64,000 bases of DNA from Flavobacterium akiainvivens (lineage in GTDB: Bacteria; Bacteroidota; Bacteroidia; Flavobacteriales; Flavobacteriaceae). Shown piece by piece: positions 53,551 to 63,000 of the stretch. The notes under the pieces were generated by a model. That model ran no database searches. It was not told the DNA's origin and saw only the letters and a list, made by a program, of their open reading frames with translations. The position numbers and the translations under genes were made by a program. Positions within the stretch are counted from its first letter, which is position 1. The number at the start of each line of letters is the position of its first letter. The stretch spans positions 2,678,781 to 2,742,780 of the forward strand of contig NZ_LIYD01000005.1 of assembly GCF_001278115.1 (NCBI RefSeq), given 5' to 3'.

Positions 53551-53630
53551 GCTTCATTCTTACTGTTTTAGTATTATAAAATACATTACGGCAATTTAGC
53601 GTTATAGCTATAACCAAAACCTCACTCCTC

Positions 53631-54701
53631 ATGAAAACAATACCTGCATTACTATTGCTGTTGCTTTGTGTGTCGTGCGAATGGCATTCAAAAGATACTA
53701 TTATACCGCATAGCATAACAAGAAAGATTGACGGGCTAACTATAATATCCGATACAATACATTTGAGCATAAATGGCACCGCGTTTAACGGAATCATAAA
53801 AAACGACAAATATTATATACAGTTTGATACCAGCCAACTTTTAGAAAAAGATGAGACGGTTCTTATAGAGATAGGCCATTCTTTTGAAAATGAATTTTAT
53901 GTTATTGACAGAGACGGTGAAATTCTTGAGAAAATCGAATCACCAAAAGACATTGGTAATTTTGACAACAACCTCCATTTACGCAATAATAAAATTACAG
54001 CTAAATCCTCTGACAACTCAGACCCTGCTTATTATTTTGAAGAAACAAAAAAGGAATGGGTAAAAACCAAGCCCCTTGACAATGTTATTTATGAGGATGA
54101 AGACTACTATGTTACTTCGCTTTATTTTGGCGAATGGGGTAGCTCTACATGGTTCAGGGATAAAAAAACCGGCATTGAATATGTAGCCGAAATTGCCATA
54201 CCAGAAGTACGCAAAACAGGTAACGCATACACTATAATATCGCAGGCCAGTATTGATGTTATACAAGACCCCAAACTACTCTTAAACACAGGGCATACTT
54301 ATAGTGATATAGCAAAAAGCAAAGATATGTTTAGCGCATTTTTACAGCGCAAAAAGAAAAATTATGAACGCGCCGGGATAAAAAACATATACGAAAATTA
54401 TAAATGGGCCTGGGAGAGCGTTTCCGGCATAAAGGCATCATTTGTATGCAATAACACTATTTATGTTTTTGTGTTTGATGACAGGCAAACGTATCTTGCC
54501 AAAGCAATCGGCAACAAGCTTGTACGGGTAGTTGATTTTGGCGATAAAATGTACTTAATGCATCGTGGAGACAGATATAATAACTTCCAAAAAAACAGCT
54601 ACTTCTTTTCGCGGGGAACACCAAACAACTTTGGCCTCATTGAGATAAAAAACGATACTGTTTACCTGCACTACATTAAAAACACCCCAGCAAAAAAATA
54701 G
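53631..54701 (+). CDS. AT-rich lipoprotein of unknown function
   Basis: 356 residues. Signal peptide with lipobox CVSC (Cys16), then EWHSKD. Mature part is acidic, Asn/Lys/Ile-rich and beta-rich, with no motif I recognise; visible pieces are YYFEETKKEWVKTKPLDNVI, FGEWGSSTWFRDKKTGIEY and KNYERAGIKNIYENYKWAWE. It looks like a WD- or propeller-type secreted protein but that is a guess. Codons are AT-rich against the flanks, suggesting acquisition. It converges with fbp. Confidence 0.75.
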   Translation: MKTIPALLLLLLCVSCEWHSKDTIIPHSITRKIDGLTIISDTIHLSINGTAFNGIIKNDKYYIQFDTSQLLEKDETVLIEIGHSFENEFYVIDRDGEILEKIESPKDIGNFDNNLHLRNNKITAKSSDNSDPAYYFEETKKEWVKTKPLDNVIYEDEDYYVTSLYFGEWGSSTWFRDKKTGIEYVAEIAIPEVRKTGNAYTIISQASIDVIQDPKLLLNTGHTYSDIAKSKDMFSAFLQRKKKNYERAGIKNIYENYKWAWESVSGIKASFVCNNTIYVFVFDDRQTYLAKAIGNKLVRVVDFGDKMYLMHRGDRYNNFQKNSYFFSRGTPNNFGLIEIKNDTVYLHYIKNTPAKK

Positions 54702-54728
54702 CCGCGAATTGTACAAGCAACCCGCGGC
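54701..54728 (-). terminator. Possible terminator of fbp
   Basis: On the minus strand GCCGCG and CGCGGC pair over a 16-base loop, followed by TATTTTTTTG (from the A-run at 54692-54698). The long loop lowers confidence. Confidence 0.45.
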
Positions 54729-54765
54729 CAAAACTTTTAACTTTATAACTTTCAACATTAAAACA

Positions 54766-55773
54766 TTATAACGCAGCACTCATAAACTCCTCTGCCTTTG
54801 CTACCATGTTGTAGCTTCCGCAAAAGAACGGCACACGCTGGTGCAGCTCAGTAGGTACTATCTCCATAATACGGCCAAAACCGTCGCTGGCCTTGCCCCC
54901 TGCCTGCTCTGCAATAAAGGCCATTGGGTTGCATTCGTACAACAACCTTAGCTTGCCCTTGGGCGCTTTGCTGCTTGTGGGGTATAGGTATATGCCACCT
55001 TTAATCATATTACGGTGTATATCGGCCACCAGGCTGCCTATGTAACGGCTGGTATAAGGGCGGTCTTCTTCTTCGCGCTGGCAGTATTTCAGGTAATCTT
55101 TAACCCCTTGCGGAAAGTGCACGTAGTTGCCTTCGTTTATCGAATAAATGTTCCCGTCTTTAGGGAACATCATATTGGGGTGGCTCAGGTAAAATGTACC
55201 AATAGATGGGTTTAGCGTAAAGCCGTGCACGCCGTTGCCGGTAGTATAAACCAGCATGGTGCTGGTGCCATAAATAACGTAACCCGCCGCTACCTGTGCA
55301 TCGCCGGGCTGCAAAAAATCTTCAATAGTAACGGGGCTGCCCACAGGCGTAACCCTCCTGTAAATACTAAAGATGGTACCCACAGGTACGTTAACATCAA
55401 TGTTGCTCGAGCCATCCAGCGGGTCCATAAGCACCACATACTTGTTGTTGTGGCACTCGTCGCGGCCTTTAATAATAATAAAATCATCGTTTTCCTCGCT
55501 GGCAATACCGCACACAATTTCGCGGTTAATAAGGGTTTCCATAAAGGTTTCATTGGCAAACACATCGAGCTTTTGCTGGTCTTCACCCTGAATGTTCTGC
55601 TCGCCTGCCGCGCCGGTAATATCTACCAGCCCGGCCTGGTTTACTTTGTAGTTAACCACTTTTGCCGCCAGGCGGATGGAATTGATAAGGCGCGAGAGCT
55701 CGCCGGTTGAATACTTAAAATCTTCCTGCTTGTCGATGATAAATTCACCGAGGGTTTTGTTTCTTTCTTCCAT
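54766..55773 (-). CDS. fbp: Fructose-1,6-bisphosphatase class 1
   Basis: 335 residues from ATG 55773 ([20 protein letters not shown]); the frame opens 10 codons earlier at 55803, but that prefix overlaps the divergent gene's region. Catalyses the gluconeogenic step to fructose 6-phosphate. Metal and substrate motifs: [42 protein letters not shown] and [20 protein letters not shown] (here [10 protein letters not shown]). Length is normal. It is divergent from the GNAT gene. Confidence 0.96.
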   Translation of the reverse strand: MEERNKTLGEFIIDKQEDFKYSTGELSRLINSIRLAAKVVNYKVNQAGLVDITGAAGEQNIQGEDQQKLDVFANETFMETLINREIVCGIASEENDDFIIIKGRDECHNNKYVVLMDPLDGSSNIDVNVPVGTIFSIYRRVTPVGSPVTIEDFLQPGDAQVAAGYVIYGTSTMLVYTTGNGVHGFTLNPSIGTFYLSHPNMMFPKDGNIYSINEGNYVHFPQGVKDYLKYCQREEEDRPYTSRYIGSLVADIHRNMIKGGIYLYPTSSKAPKGKLRLLYECNPMAFIAEQAGGKASDGFGRIMEIVPTELHQRVPFFCGSYNMVAKAEEFMSAAL

Positions 55774-55849
55774 TTCGAAATCGTTGTAGTTGAGTTGGTG
55801 CACAAATATCGAATTTTTTGTGATATGATAACAATTAAATATTTAGCAA

Positions 55850-55857
55850 TATATTTG
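55850..55857 (+). promoter_or_regulatory. Candidate -7 element for the GNAT-lysC operon
   Basis: TATATTTG fits TAnnTTTG, 27 bases before the ATG. The nearest good TTG (55818-55820) is 29 bases upstream, longer than usual. Confidence 0.4.
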
Positions 55858-55884
55858 GCCGTATTTTTGCCCAAATTTTGCCGT

Positions 55885-56373
55885 ATGAACATCCGCAAAG
55901 GAAATGAGAGCGATATGCCCGCAATACTGGGCCTGATTAATGAGCTTGCCGTTTTTGAAAAAGAACCCGAAGCCGTAGTAGTAACCGTAGACGACCTGCT
56001 TAGGGATGGCTTTGGCGCCAACCCGCTTTTCAGCACATTTGTGGCCGAAAAAGACGGCGTTATAATAGGCATGGCACTGTTTTACTACCGCTACAGCACC
56101 TGGAAGGGCAAGACCATTCACCTGGAAGACCTTATTGTGACTGAAAGCGCCCGTGGCATCGGTGCCGGCAGCGCGTTGTACAGGGCCGTTATTGAACAGG
56201 CTAAAGCCGAAGGCCTGCGCCGTGTAGAATGGGCTGTATTGGACTGGAATACCCCCGCTGTGGAGTTTTACCAGCGCAGCGGCGCCCGCATTTTAGAAAC
56301 CTGGCGCACGGTACAGATGGACGAACAGGGCATGGCAGATTTTTGTGTTGACTTAAAGATTGGACAGATATAA
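55885..56373 (+). CDS. GNAT family N-acetyltransferase
   Basis: 162 residues from ATG 55885 (MNIRKGNESDMPAILGLINE). An upstream in-frame ATG at 55795 overlaps fbp's start region and adds no domain. GNAT elements: LEDLIVTESARGIGAGSALY contains the acetyl-CoA pyrophosphate loop (RGIGAGSAL), and WAVLDWNTPAVEFYQRSGAR is the classical motif B. It resembles spermidine/diamine or thialysine acetyltransferases. Its stop is immediately followed by the lysC ATG, so they are cotranscribed. Confidence 0.9.
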   Translation: MNIRKGNESDMPAILGLINELAVFEKEPEAVVVTVDDLLRDGFGANPLFSTFVAEKDGVIIGMALFYYRYSTWKGKTIHLEDLIVTESARGIGAGSALYRAVIEQAKAEGLRRVEWAVLDWNTPAVEFYQRSGARILETWRTVQMDEQGMADFCVDLKIGQI

Positions 56374-57633
56374 ATGAAAGTTTTCAAATTTGGAGGGGCA
56401 TCGGTTAAAGATGCCGAGGGAATTAAGAACGTATACAGCGTGCTGCAACAGGTAGGGCACGAAGATGTGCTGCTTGTAATTAGCGCCATGGGCAAAACCA
56501 CTAACGCCCTTGAGGTGGTTATTAAAAACTACTTTGATAAGTCGGCCGAACTACTGGCCAGCATACAGGAAGTGCGCAAGTACCACAACCAGATTTTGCT
56601 GGAGCTTTTTGAAGACGAAAACCACGCGGTGTTTGCTGCCGTGGGCAAAATATTTTCTGACCTTGAGGTGTTCCTTAAAGGCACCAAGTCGCCCAACTAC
56701 AACTATGTGTATGACCAGGTGGTAAGCCTTGGCGAGGTGGTTTCTACCACAATCGTAAGCCATTACTTTAACCACGTGGGCCTTAAAAACACCTGGGTAG
56801 ACGTGCGCGAGCTTATAAAGACTGACAATACCTACCGCGATGCTATTGTAGACTGGGATGCTACGCAAAAGAATATTTCTAAAGGTATTAAGAAAAAGAA
56901 CCTGAACATTACACAGGGCTTTTTGGGTAGCGATGAGAACAATTTTACCACCACTCTTGGTCGTGAAGGGTCTGACTATACTGCCGCGATTTTTGCCTAC
57001 TGCCTTAACGCCGAAAGCGTAACCATATGGAAAGACGTGCCGGGCGTGCTTAATGCCGACCCGCGTTATTTTGATAATGCCGTACTGCTTAACCAGATAA
57101 GCTACCGCGAGGCCATTGAGCTTGCCTTTTACGGCGCAACGGTAATTCACCCTAAAACGCTGCAGCCGCTGCAACGCAAGGAGATTCCGCTGTATGTAAA
57201 ATCGTTTGTAAACCCATTATTGCCAGGCACAAGCGTGAGCAAGGGCGCCGACCTTGAGCCGCAAACCAGCTGCTTTATCGTAAAGAAAAACCAGTTGCTT
57301 ATATCGCTTTCGTCGCTTGATTTCTCGTTTATTATGGAAGAGAACATCAGCGAGATATTCCTGCTGCTGCACAAGTACAGGATGAAGGTAAGCCTTATCC
57401 AGAATTCGGCCATTAGCTTCTCTGTTTGTGTAGACGATAAATTTGGTAACTTTGCCGAGCTTAAGGCCGTACTGAGCAAGAAGTTTAAGGTAACGTATAA
57501 CGATGATGTATCGCTGTACACCATACGCCACTTTAGCGATAAGTCAGAAGCCACAGTAACCACCGGTAAGGAGGTTTTAGTAAAACAAACCAGCCGCGAA
57601 ACCCTTCAGATTGTTACGAAGGAAATCGCATAG
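56374..57633 (+). CDS. lysC: Aspartate kinase
   Basis: 419 residues. First step of lysine, threonine and methionine synthesis. Nucleotide/substrate motifs: MKVFKFGGASVKDAEGIKN, LGREGSDYTAAIFAYCLNAE, TIWKDVPGVLNADPRY, and FYGATVIHPKTLQPLQRKEI. A pair of ACT-like regulatory regions follows from about 300 (LISLSSLDFSFIMEENISEI), so feedback control is likely. It has one catalytic chain and no fused homoserine dehydrogenase. The ATG directly abuts the previous stop. Confidence 0.94.
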   Translation: MKVFKFGGASVKDAEGIKNVYSVLQQVGHEDVLLVISAMGKTTNALEVVIKNYFDKSAELLASIQEVRKYHNQILLELFEDENHAVFAAVGKIFSDLEVFLKGTKSPNYNYVYDQVVSLGEVVSTTIVSHYFNHVGLKNTWVDVRELIKTDNTYRDAIVDWDATQKNISKGIKKKNLNITQGFLGSDENNFTTTLGREGSDYTAAIFAYCLNAESVTIWKDVPGVLNADPRYFDNAVLLNQISYREAIELAFYGATVIHPKTLQPLQRKEIPLYVKSFVNPLLPGTSVSKGADLEPQTSCFIVKKNQLLISLSSLDFSFIMEENISEIFLLLHKYRMKVSLIQNSAISFSVCVDDKFGNFAELKAVLSKKFKVTYNDDVSLYTIRHFSDKSEATVTTGKEVLVKQTSRETLQIVTKEIA

Positions 57634-57663
57634 CTTTTCACATAAACTAACACAACAAGCTAA

Positions 57664-57698
57664 AAATCCGTGGTATACTTTACCACGGATTTTTTTAT
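57664..57698 (+). terminator. Terminator of the GNAT-lysC operon
   Basis: AAATCCGTGGTA / TACCACGGATTT with a 5-base loop, followed by seven T. Confidence 0.85.
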
Positions 57699-57734
57699 GA
57701 GCTTACTATAGTAACATTAGTATCTATATTTTTG

Positions 57735-57860
57735 ACACAAAGGCCACCAAGAAATTCACAAAATTCACAAAGTTTTTCCTTGAAGGCCACAAAGCCTTGT
57801 GTTCTTTAAAGGCTGTCTATCTTGTGATCTTTGTGTAAACCTTTGTGTTCATTGTGTTTA
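57735..57860. repeat. CACAAAG-type repeat cluster
   Basis: GACACAAAGGCCACCAAGAA and several ATTCACAAA words are followed by facing CTTTGTG words (ATCTTTGTGTAAACCTTTGT), able to fold. This is the fullest copy of the family also seen at 5755-5868, 6850-6893, 33040-33122 and 34366-34397. Confidence 0.6.
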
Positions 57861-57886
57861 AAAAATCAGCAACCCAGCAACCAACC

Positions 57887-58609
57887 TCAATACCGGTTAC
57901 TAAACTCGCTATCCCAAATAGCGTTGTTGAAATTTTTACCTTTCCAAAAGCAGTAGTACAGCGCAATACCGCACACCCCCTTAAACGTAAACAAAAACGC
58001 CAACAGCATAAATTGCGATGTACGTTCGCCGGTAAAGAATAATTCGGTTATGGCATACGTAAACAGCGCACTGAACACCACTAAAAACACCAGCAGGCTA
58101 CCAAAATCACGCACGGGGCGCACAAGGGCACGGCGCAGCGGGTTAATGTCGTTTCCCCATTTATGAACGAGGTAGTAATAACCGTTGCCCATGGGTGCAA
58201 ACAGCAACGGGTCGTCATAATTTTTAAGGCTAAAGGCTTTAGAAGGCGCTATAATCTTAAAACCATCTAAAACCGTATCGTGAGTATTTTCGAGCTGCCT
58301 GATTTGGCTTACCGCTTCTTCGGGTATGCCCTGCTTAAAGTAAGAAGCATTTAAAAATCGCAACCGGTAATCAATGCACAGCTTTTGTATGTGGCTGATA
58401 TGGAAAATACGGTGGGTTTCCAGCAGGTCAAAAACAAAAGTATTAGCATCGGTACCATTGCCGTTTTCAATACGGCTTTTGATGGCGGTGCGCCGGGTTT
58501 CGTTTTCAGCTAAAAGCGCTTTTACCTGGGCCATCAGTTTGTCTTCCGGCAGGGTTTTGTTGCGGTTTTTCAGCAGTACGGCAGCCAGGTTTTGGGGTTC
58601 CCACAGCAT
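57887..58609 (-). CDS. Membrane protein of unknown function
   Basis: 240 residues: a soluble, helical N-terminal part of about 165 residues with many charged residues (LLETHRIFHISHIQKLCIDY), and two C-terminal membrane helices (about 172-192, LLVFLVVFSALFTYAITELF, and 200-222). No family is recognised. It is followed on the same strand by three more small unknown genes with short gaps, so an operon of unknown role is likely. Confidence 0.72.
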   Translation of the reverse strand: MLWEPQNLAAVLLKNRNKTLPEDKLMAQVKALLAENETRRTAIKSRIENGNGTDANTFVFDLLETHRIFHISHIQKLCIDYRLRFLNASYFKQGIPEEAVSQIRQLENTHDTVLDGFKIIAPSKAFSLKNYDDPLLFAPMGNGYYYLVHKWGNDINPLRRALVRPVRDFGSLLVFLVVFSALFTYAITELFFTGERTSQFMLLAFLFTFKGVCGIALYYCFWKGKNFNNAIWDSEFSNRY

Positions 58610-58697
58610 AATCTTCTCCTTTAAGCATTAAGTGTCATAAAATTAGGGAATAAATACGTGGGTTGTGTGTTAAAAAGTTACTGAGTTTTACAGTCTG

Positions 58698-59144
58698 TTA
58701 ATGCCTGTAGATTTGTTCTTTACGCGGATGCAGCATCCTGTACTGCAAACCCGGCGAACATATAACCAGCACCTGGTAAAAAAACAACAGTACCGGAAAT
58801 ACACGGGTAAGCACATTCCTCGCAGCTTTTAACGAATCTGCACCTACAGACCCGTTAAGTCGTTTATTACCTGCAACAGCAGCATTGGTGCTTTTTGCTA
58901 CTTTTTTAGCCATAAAATGCAGTATTACAATAGCTATACTAAACATAAGCAATATATAAAACAGCTTTACAGGTAAAAGGAAATCATTATCAGGAACCAC
59001 CAGGTGCAGTACAAAAAACAATAGCGCAAAGGCATACACACCTATTTTTACACGAAGTGGTATTGCAAACCAATTGTATAATGATGATGTAATACAGGCA
59101 TTAAGGGCTGCAAAAAACAGTATATATAGAATAGCGCTAAGCAT
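58698..59144 (-). CDS. Small four-helix membrane protein
   Basis: 148 residues with helices at about 2-22, 31-48, 58-78 and 115-133. A Lys-rich loop (MAKKVAKSTNAAVAGNKRLN) lies between the third and fourth. The family is unknown. Same-strand neighbour of the 240- and 111-residue membrane proteins. Confidence 0.7.
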   Translation of the reverse strand: MLSAILYILFFAALNACITSSLYNWFAIPLRVKIGVYAFALLFFVLHLVVPDNDFLLPVKLFYILLMFSIAIVILHFMAKKVAKSTNAAVAGNKRLNGSVGADSLKAARNVLTRVFPVLLFFYQVLVICSPGLQYRMLHPRKEQIYRH

Positions 59145-59195
59145 GGCGTTTGTTTTGATGTAAATATAATATGTTTATACCTGCAAACGCAACCA

Positions 59196-59531
59196 CTACC
59201 CTACTGCCTTACGGATTACTGCTGAAACCATCATTAAAATAAATACTGCCAGCGAAACTGTTTGATAAAGGCGTATGTTTTTGGCACGCCTTTGCAATAC
59301 CTCATCATCAGGATATGTACGCAATAGCTCTCTTAGTTTAATATCTTTATAAATCCAGCCACCATTATACCTGCTACAATATTCATGGAAACTTATATTT
59401 TTTGTAGTATCGGTATATCTGTAATGCACTTTCTTTTTCTCCACTATTAAAAGCGTGATAAACAGTATCAATGCAGCACCAAGCAGCATAAAAAATATCG
59501 CAAAAACAGCCTCGATTGTTTCGCTATCCAT
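59196..59531 (-). CDS. Small two-helix membrane protein
   Basis: 111 residues: helix 9-30 (AIFFMLLGAALILFITLLIV), a basic middle region with FHEYCSRYNGGWIYKDIKLR, and helix 90-106. Unknown family. Its start is close to the end of the next upstream gene (22 bp). Confidence 0.68.
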   Translation of the reverse strand: MDSETIEAVFAIFFMLLGAALILFITLLIVEKKKVHYRYTDTTKNISFHEYCSRYNGGWIYKDIKLRELLRTYPDDEVLQRRAKNIRLYQTVSLAVFILMMVSAVIRKAVG

Positions 59532-59552
59532 AACACGTTAATTCTAAAGAAA

Positions 59553-59933
59553 TTATTCAACTTTTTTGTAATACGCAATAGCTTCACCGTCCAAACCATT
59601 ATAAAGCATTAAAAAACCATCGGCATCAAAACGGATAACCTTGTACGTTTTACTTCCAAATCTTAAGGTACAATACCCCTCATGCAACGCCTTTTTATCG
59701 TTTACTATTTTATACCGGCCTGACTTAATAATTTTGTCGTCTTTAGTACGGGAAAAGTTTTCAGCAGTAAATGTTACAAACTCAGTACTGTTGGCATATT
59801 CAATACCCTTGTCATCAAACCCGCGCGAAATGGCTACCAACTGCCATTTGCCTTCAACATCCTGTGGTGTAATTTTACATTCCTGTGCTTGCGCGGTGCA
59901 GTAAAAACACAGTAAAAGGAGGAGGTATTTCAT
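59553..59933 (-). CDS. Exported lipocalin-like protein
   Basis: 126 residues. Signal peptide MKYLLLLLCFYCTAQAQ, then ECKITPQDVEGKWQLVAISR, where the GKWQL motif matches lipocalin-like small Bacteroidota proteins. It continues with regular strands (FVTFTAENFSRTKDD, YKVIRFDADGFLMLYNGLDG) and two cysteines that could pair. Function unknown; ligand-binding is possible. Confidence 0.74.
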   Translation of the reverse strand: MKYLLLLLCFYCTAQAQECKITPQDVEGKWQLVAISRGFDDKGIEYANSTEFVTFTAENFSRTKDDKIIKSGRYKIVNDKKALHEGYCTLRFGSKTYKVIRFDADGFLMLYNGLDGEAIAYYKKVE

Positions 59934-60067
59934 AATCAGTAGGGTTGGTTATTAAACATATCAAATATAGCCAACTTTAAACTGCGGTACAATCGAACCA
60001 TCCAATAATCCAACAATCTAATAATCAAATACACTACTTTTGCCCTTTTAGAGTTTATAGTGTTATA

Positions 60068-63000
60068 ATGCTTAAAAACGGTATTTTATGGGTGCTTTTA
60101 TGCTGCGTTTCCGCCCTTTACGGGCAGGAGGTGGGCACGCCCTATAAAACCCTTAAGGCGCTGCCCGTTCAGGACACCATAACCATAGACACCGTGGGCA
60201 TTAACCCTGCCTATTTTAAGTTAACGGACAAACAGGGCATTGCCATAGACAGCACACTTTACACCGTAAACTACACCACTGGCCGCATTGCCTTTAAAAA
60301 CGGCTTTACGCAAACCGACAGCCTTACCGTAAACTACCTGCCCTACCCTGATTTCCTTACCAAAAAATACAGCATTTACGACCCCAACCGTGTTTTGGCT
60401 AACGATGCCGGGGGTACCCGCTTTGAAGTAACCCGCGATGCGCTGAGCACCTACAAACCGTTTGACGGCCTCAATACATCGGGCAGTATTACACGTGGCG
60501 TAACAATTGGCAACAACCAGAACGCCGTGGTAAACTCTAACCTCGACCTTCAAATAACGGGCAAGCTGAGCGATAAGGTCAGCCTGCGGGCATCAATACA
60601 GGACAGTAACATTCCACTACAGGACGGCGGGTATTCGCAAAAGCTGGATGAGTTTGACCAGATTTTTATCGAAATGTTCAGCGACAAGTGGAGCGTTCGC
60701 GCAGGCGATTTGTTCCTTGAAAACCGGCAGTCGCGCTTTTTGAATTTCAGCAAGAAGGTACAGGGACTCAGCACGGCGTTTACCTTTGGCAATGAAGACT
60801 CCAAGACCAGCGTGTTTGCAGCAGCGGCATTGGTTCGTGGGCAGTATGCACGCAGCACCTTTACCGGGCAGGAAGGCAACCAGGGTCCGTACAAGCTAAC
60901 CGGTAACAACGGCGAGCTGTATGTACTGGTTATATCAGGTTCAGAACGTGTGTATGTAAACGGCATACTTTTAGAGCGTGGAGAGAGCAACGATTATACC
61001 ATAGATTACAACGCGGGCGAAATTACCTTTACATCGCTGTTCCCCATTACCAGCGAGATGCGTATTAATGTAGAATACCAGTACACGCAGCAAAACTACA
61101 CCCGCTTTGTTACCTACGGCGGCGTTACCCATGAAGAGGAAAAATGGAGCATAGGCACCTACCTGTACAGCGAGGCCGACATGAAAAACCAGCCGCTGCA
61201 ACAAAACCTGAGCGAGGCACAGGTGGCCGCACTGCAACAGGCCGGAGACGACATTAACCAAATGGTGGCGCCATCGGCCTACCAGGATACCTACAGCGAA
61301 AATAAAATCCTGTACCGGCAAACGGTAATTGAGGGGGTTACGGTATATGAATATTCCAACAACCCTGATGATGTGCTGTATAACGTGCGCTTTACACAGG
61401 TGGGGCCTAACCTGGGCAATTATATTTTGAGCAATGCCGCAGCCATAGGCCGCATTTACCAGTATGTTGCCCCCATTAACGGCGTGCCACAGGGTAATTA
61501 TGAGCCGGTTATAAGGCTTACCCCTCCCACCAAAATACAGATTGCCACCGTTATGGGTAAGTACAACCCAAGCGAAAAGACCGTGGTTGATTTTGAGGTT
61601 GGTGTTAGCAATAACGACCTCAACCTGTACTCGCCCATTGACGATGACAACAACAACGGCGTGGCCGGTAAAATAGATGCCCGCCAGCGCATTGTTACTC
61701 GCGAAAAATGGCAAATGGATGCCTTTGCCAATTACCAGTTTGTACAAAAGGATTTCCGTACCATAGAGCGCCTTTTTAATATTGAATTTAACCGCGACTG
61801 GAACCTTACCAACATCATAACTACCGATAACAGCCAGAGCTACCTTGTGGCAGGCACGGTGTTTAAGCTACCACAAAACGGCACTGTAAATTACCAGATT
61901 GAAAAACTTGATTTTTCTGAAGCGTTTAGCGGCACGCGCCATGTGCTGAATGCGCAGGTTAAGGCCGGTAAGTTTACCCTGCAAAACCAGGGCAGCGCAC
62001 TAAACAGCGATGGTACGTATGCCAAATCGCAGTTTATCCGCAATGAGGCGCTGGGCAAGTACCATTTTGGCAAAAACTGGGTGGGCACATCTTTAAGGCT
62101 TGAAGACAACAGCGAGCGCCTTAAAGAAACCAACGCCCTTACCCTGCAAAGCCAGCGTTTTATAGAATATGGCGCGTTTATAGGCCGTGGGGACAGTACA
62201 AAAGTATATGTAGAAGTGGGCTACCTGCAACGCGCTAACGACAGCCTTGTGGCGGGTTACCTTAAAAAAGTAAACACATCGCGCTCGTACTACCTTAAAT
62301 CGCGCCTGCTGAAGACGGATAAAAGCGACCTTACCGTGTTTGCCAATTACCGCCGCCTTGATTTTGACGACCCGTCTATCGCCGATGAGCCCTCATTAAA
62401 CTCGCGTGTGCTGTATAACGACCGTTATTGGGACCAGCTGGTGCAGGTTACCACAGCTTATGAAACCGCCAGCGGTACCATAGCCCAGCAGGAATTTACC
62501 TACCTTGAGGTAGAGCCCGGTCAGGGCGTGTATATGTGGAACGACTACAACGGCAACGGTATACAGGAGTTGCAGGAGTTTGAGGTAGCCCCCTTCCCCG
62601 ATCAGGCTATTTATGTGCGGGTGTATTTGCCCAACCAGGTGTATATAGGCACGCACCAAAACAAGTTCTCGCAGTCGGTTACGCTAAACCCTATGCAATG
62701 GCAAAATGCAGGCGGGTTTAAGCAGCTGCTGTCGCATTTTTACAATACCACGTCTTACCTTATTGACCGTAAAATTTTGCGCAGCGGCAGCAATTTCGAC
62801 CTCAACCCTTTTTCGTCAGACGATGAAGATTTGCTGGGCATAAACGCGGCATTCCGCAACAGTATATTTTACAACCGGGGCAAGCAAAACCATTCGGTTA
62901 CCTATACTTACCTGAGCAACCGCACCAAGAGCCTGCTTACCGTGGGCAGCCAGGACAGCAAAATACTAAGCCACCAGCTGCAATATGCCTACCTTGTGGC

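Noticed and set aside
60971-61747. 258-codon minus-strand open frame inside the barrel gene
   Set aside because: Antisense to a continuous outer-membrane barrel frame; no signal or motif.
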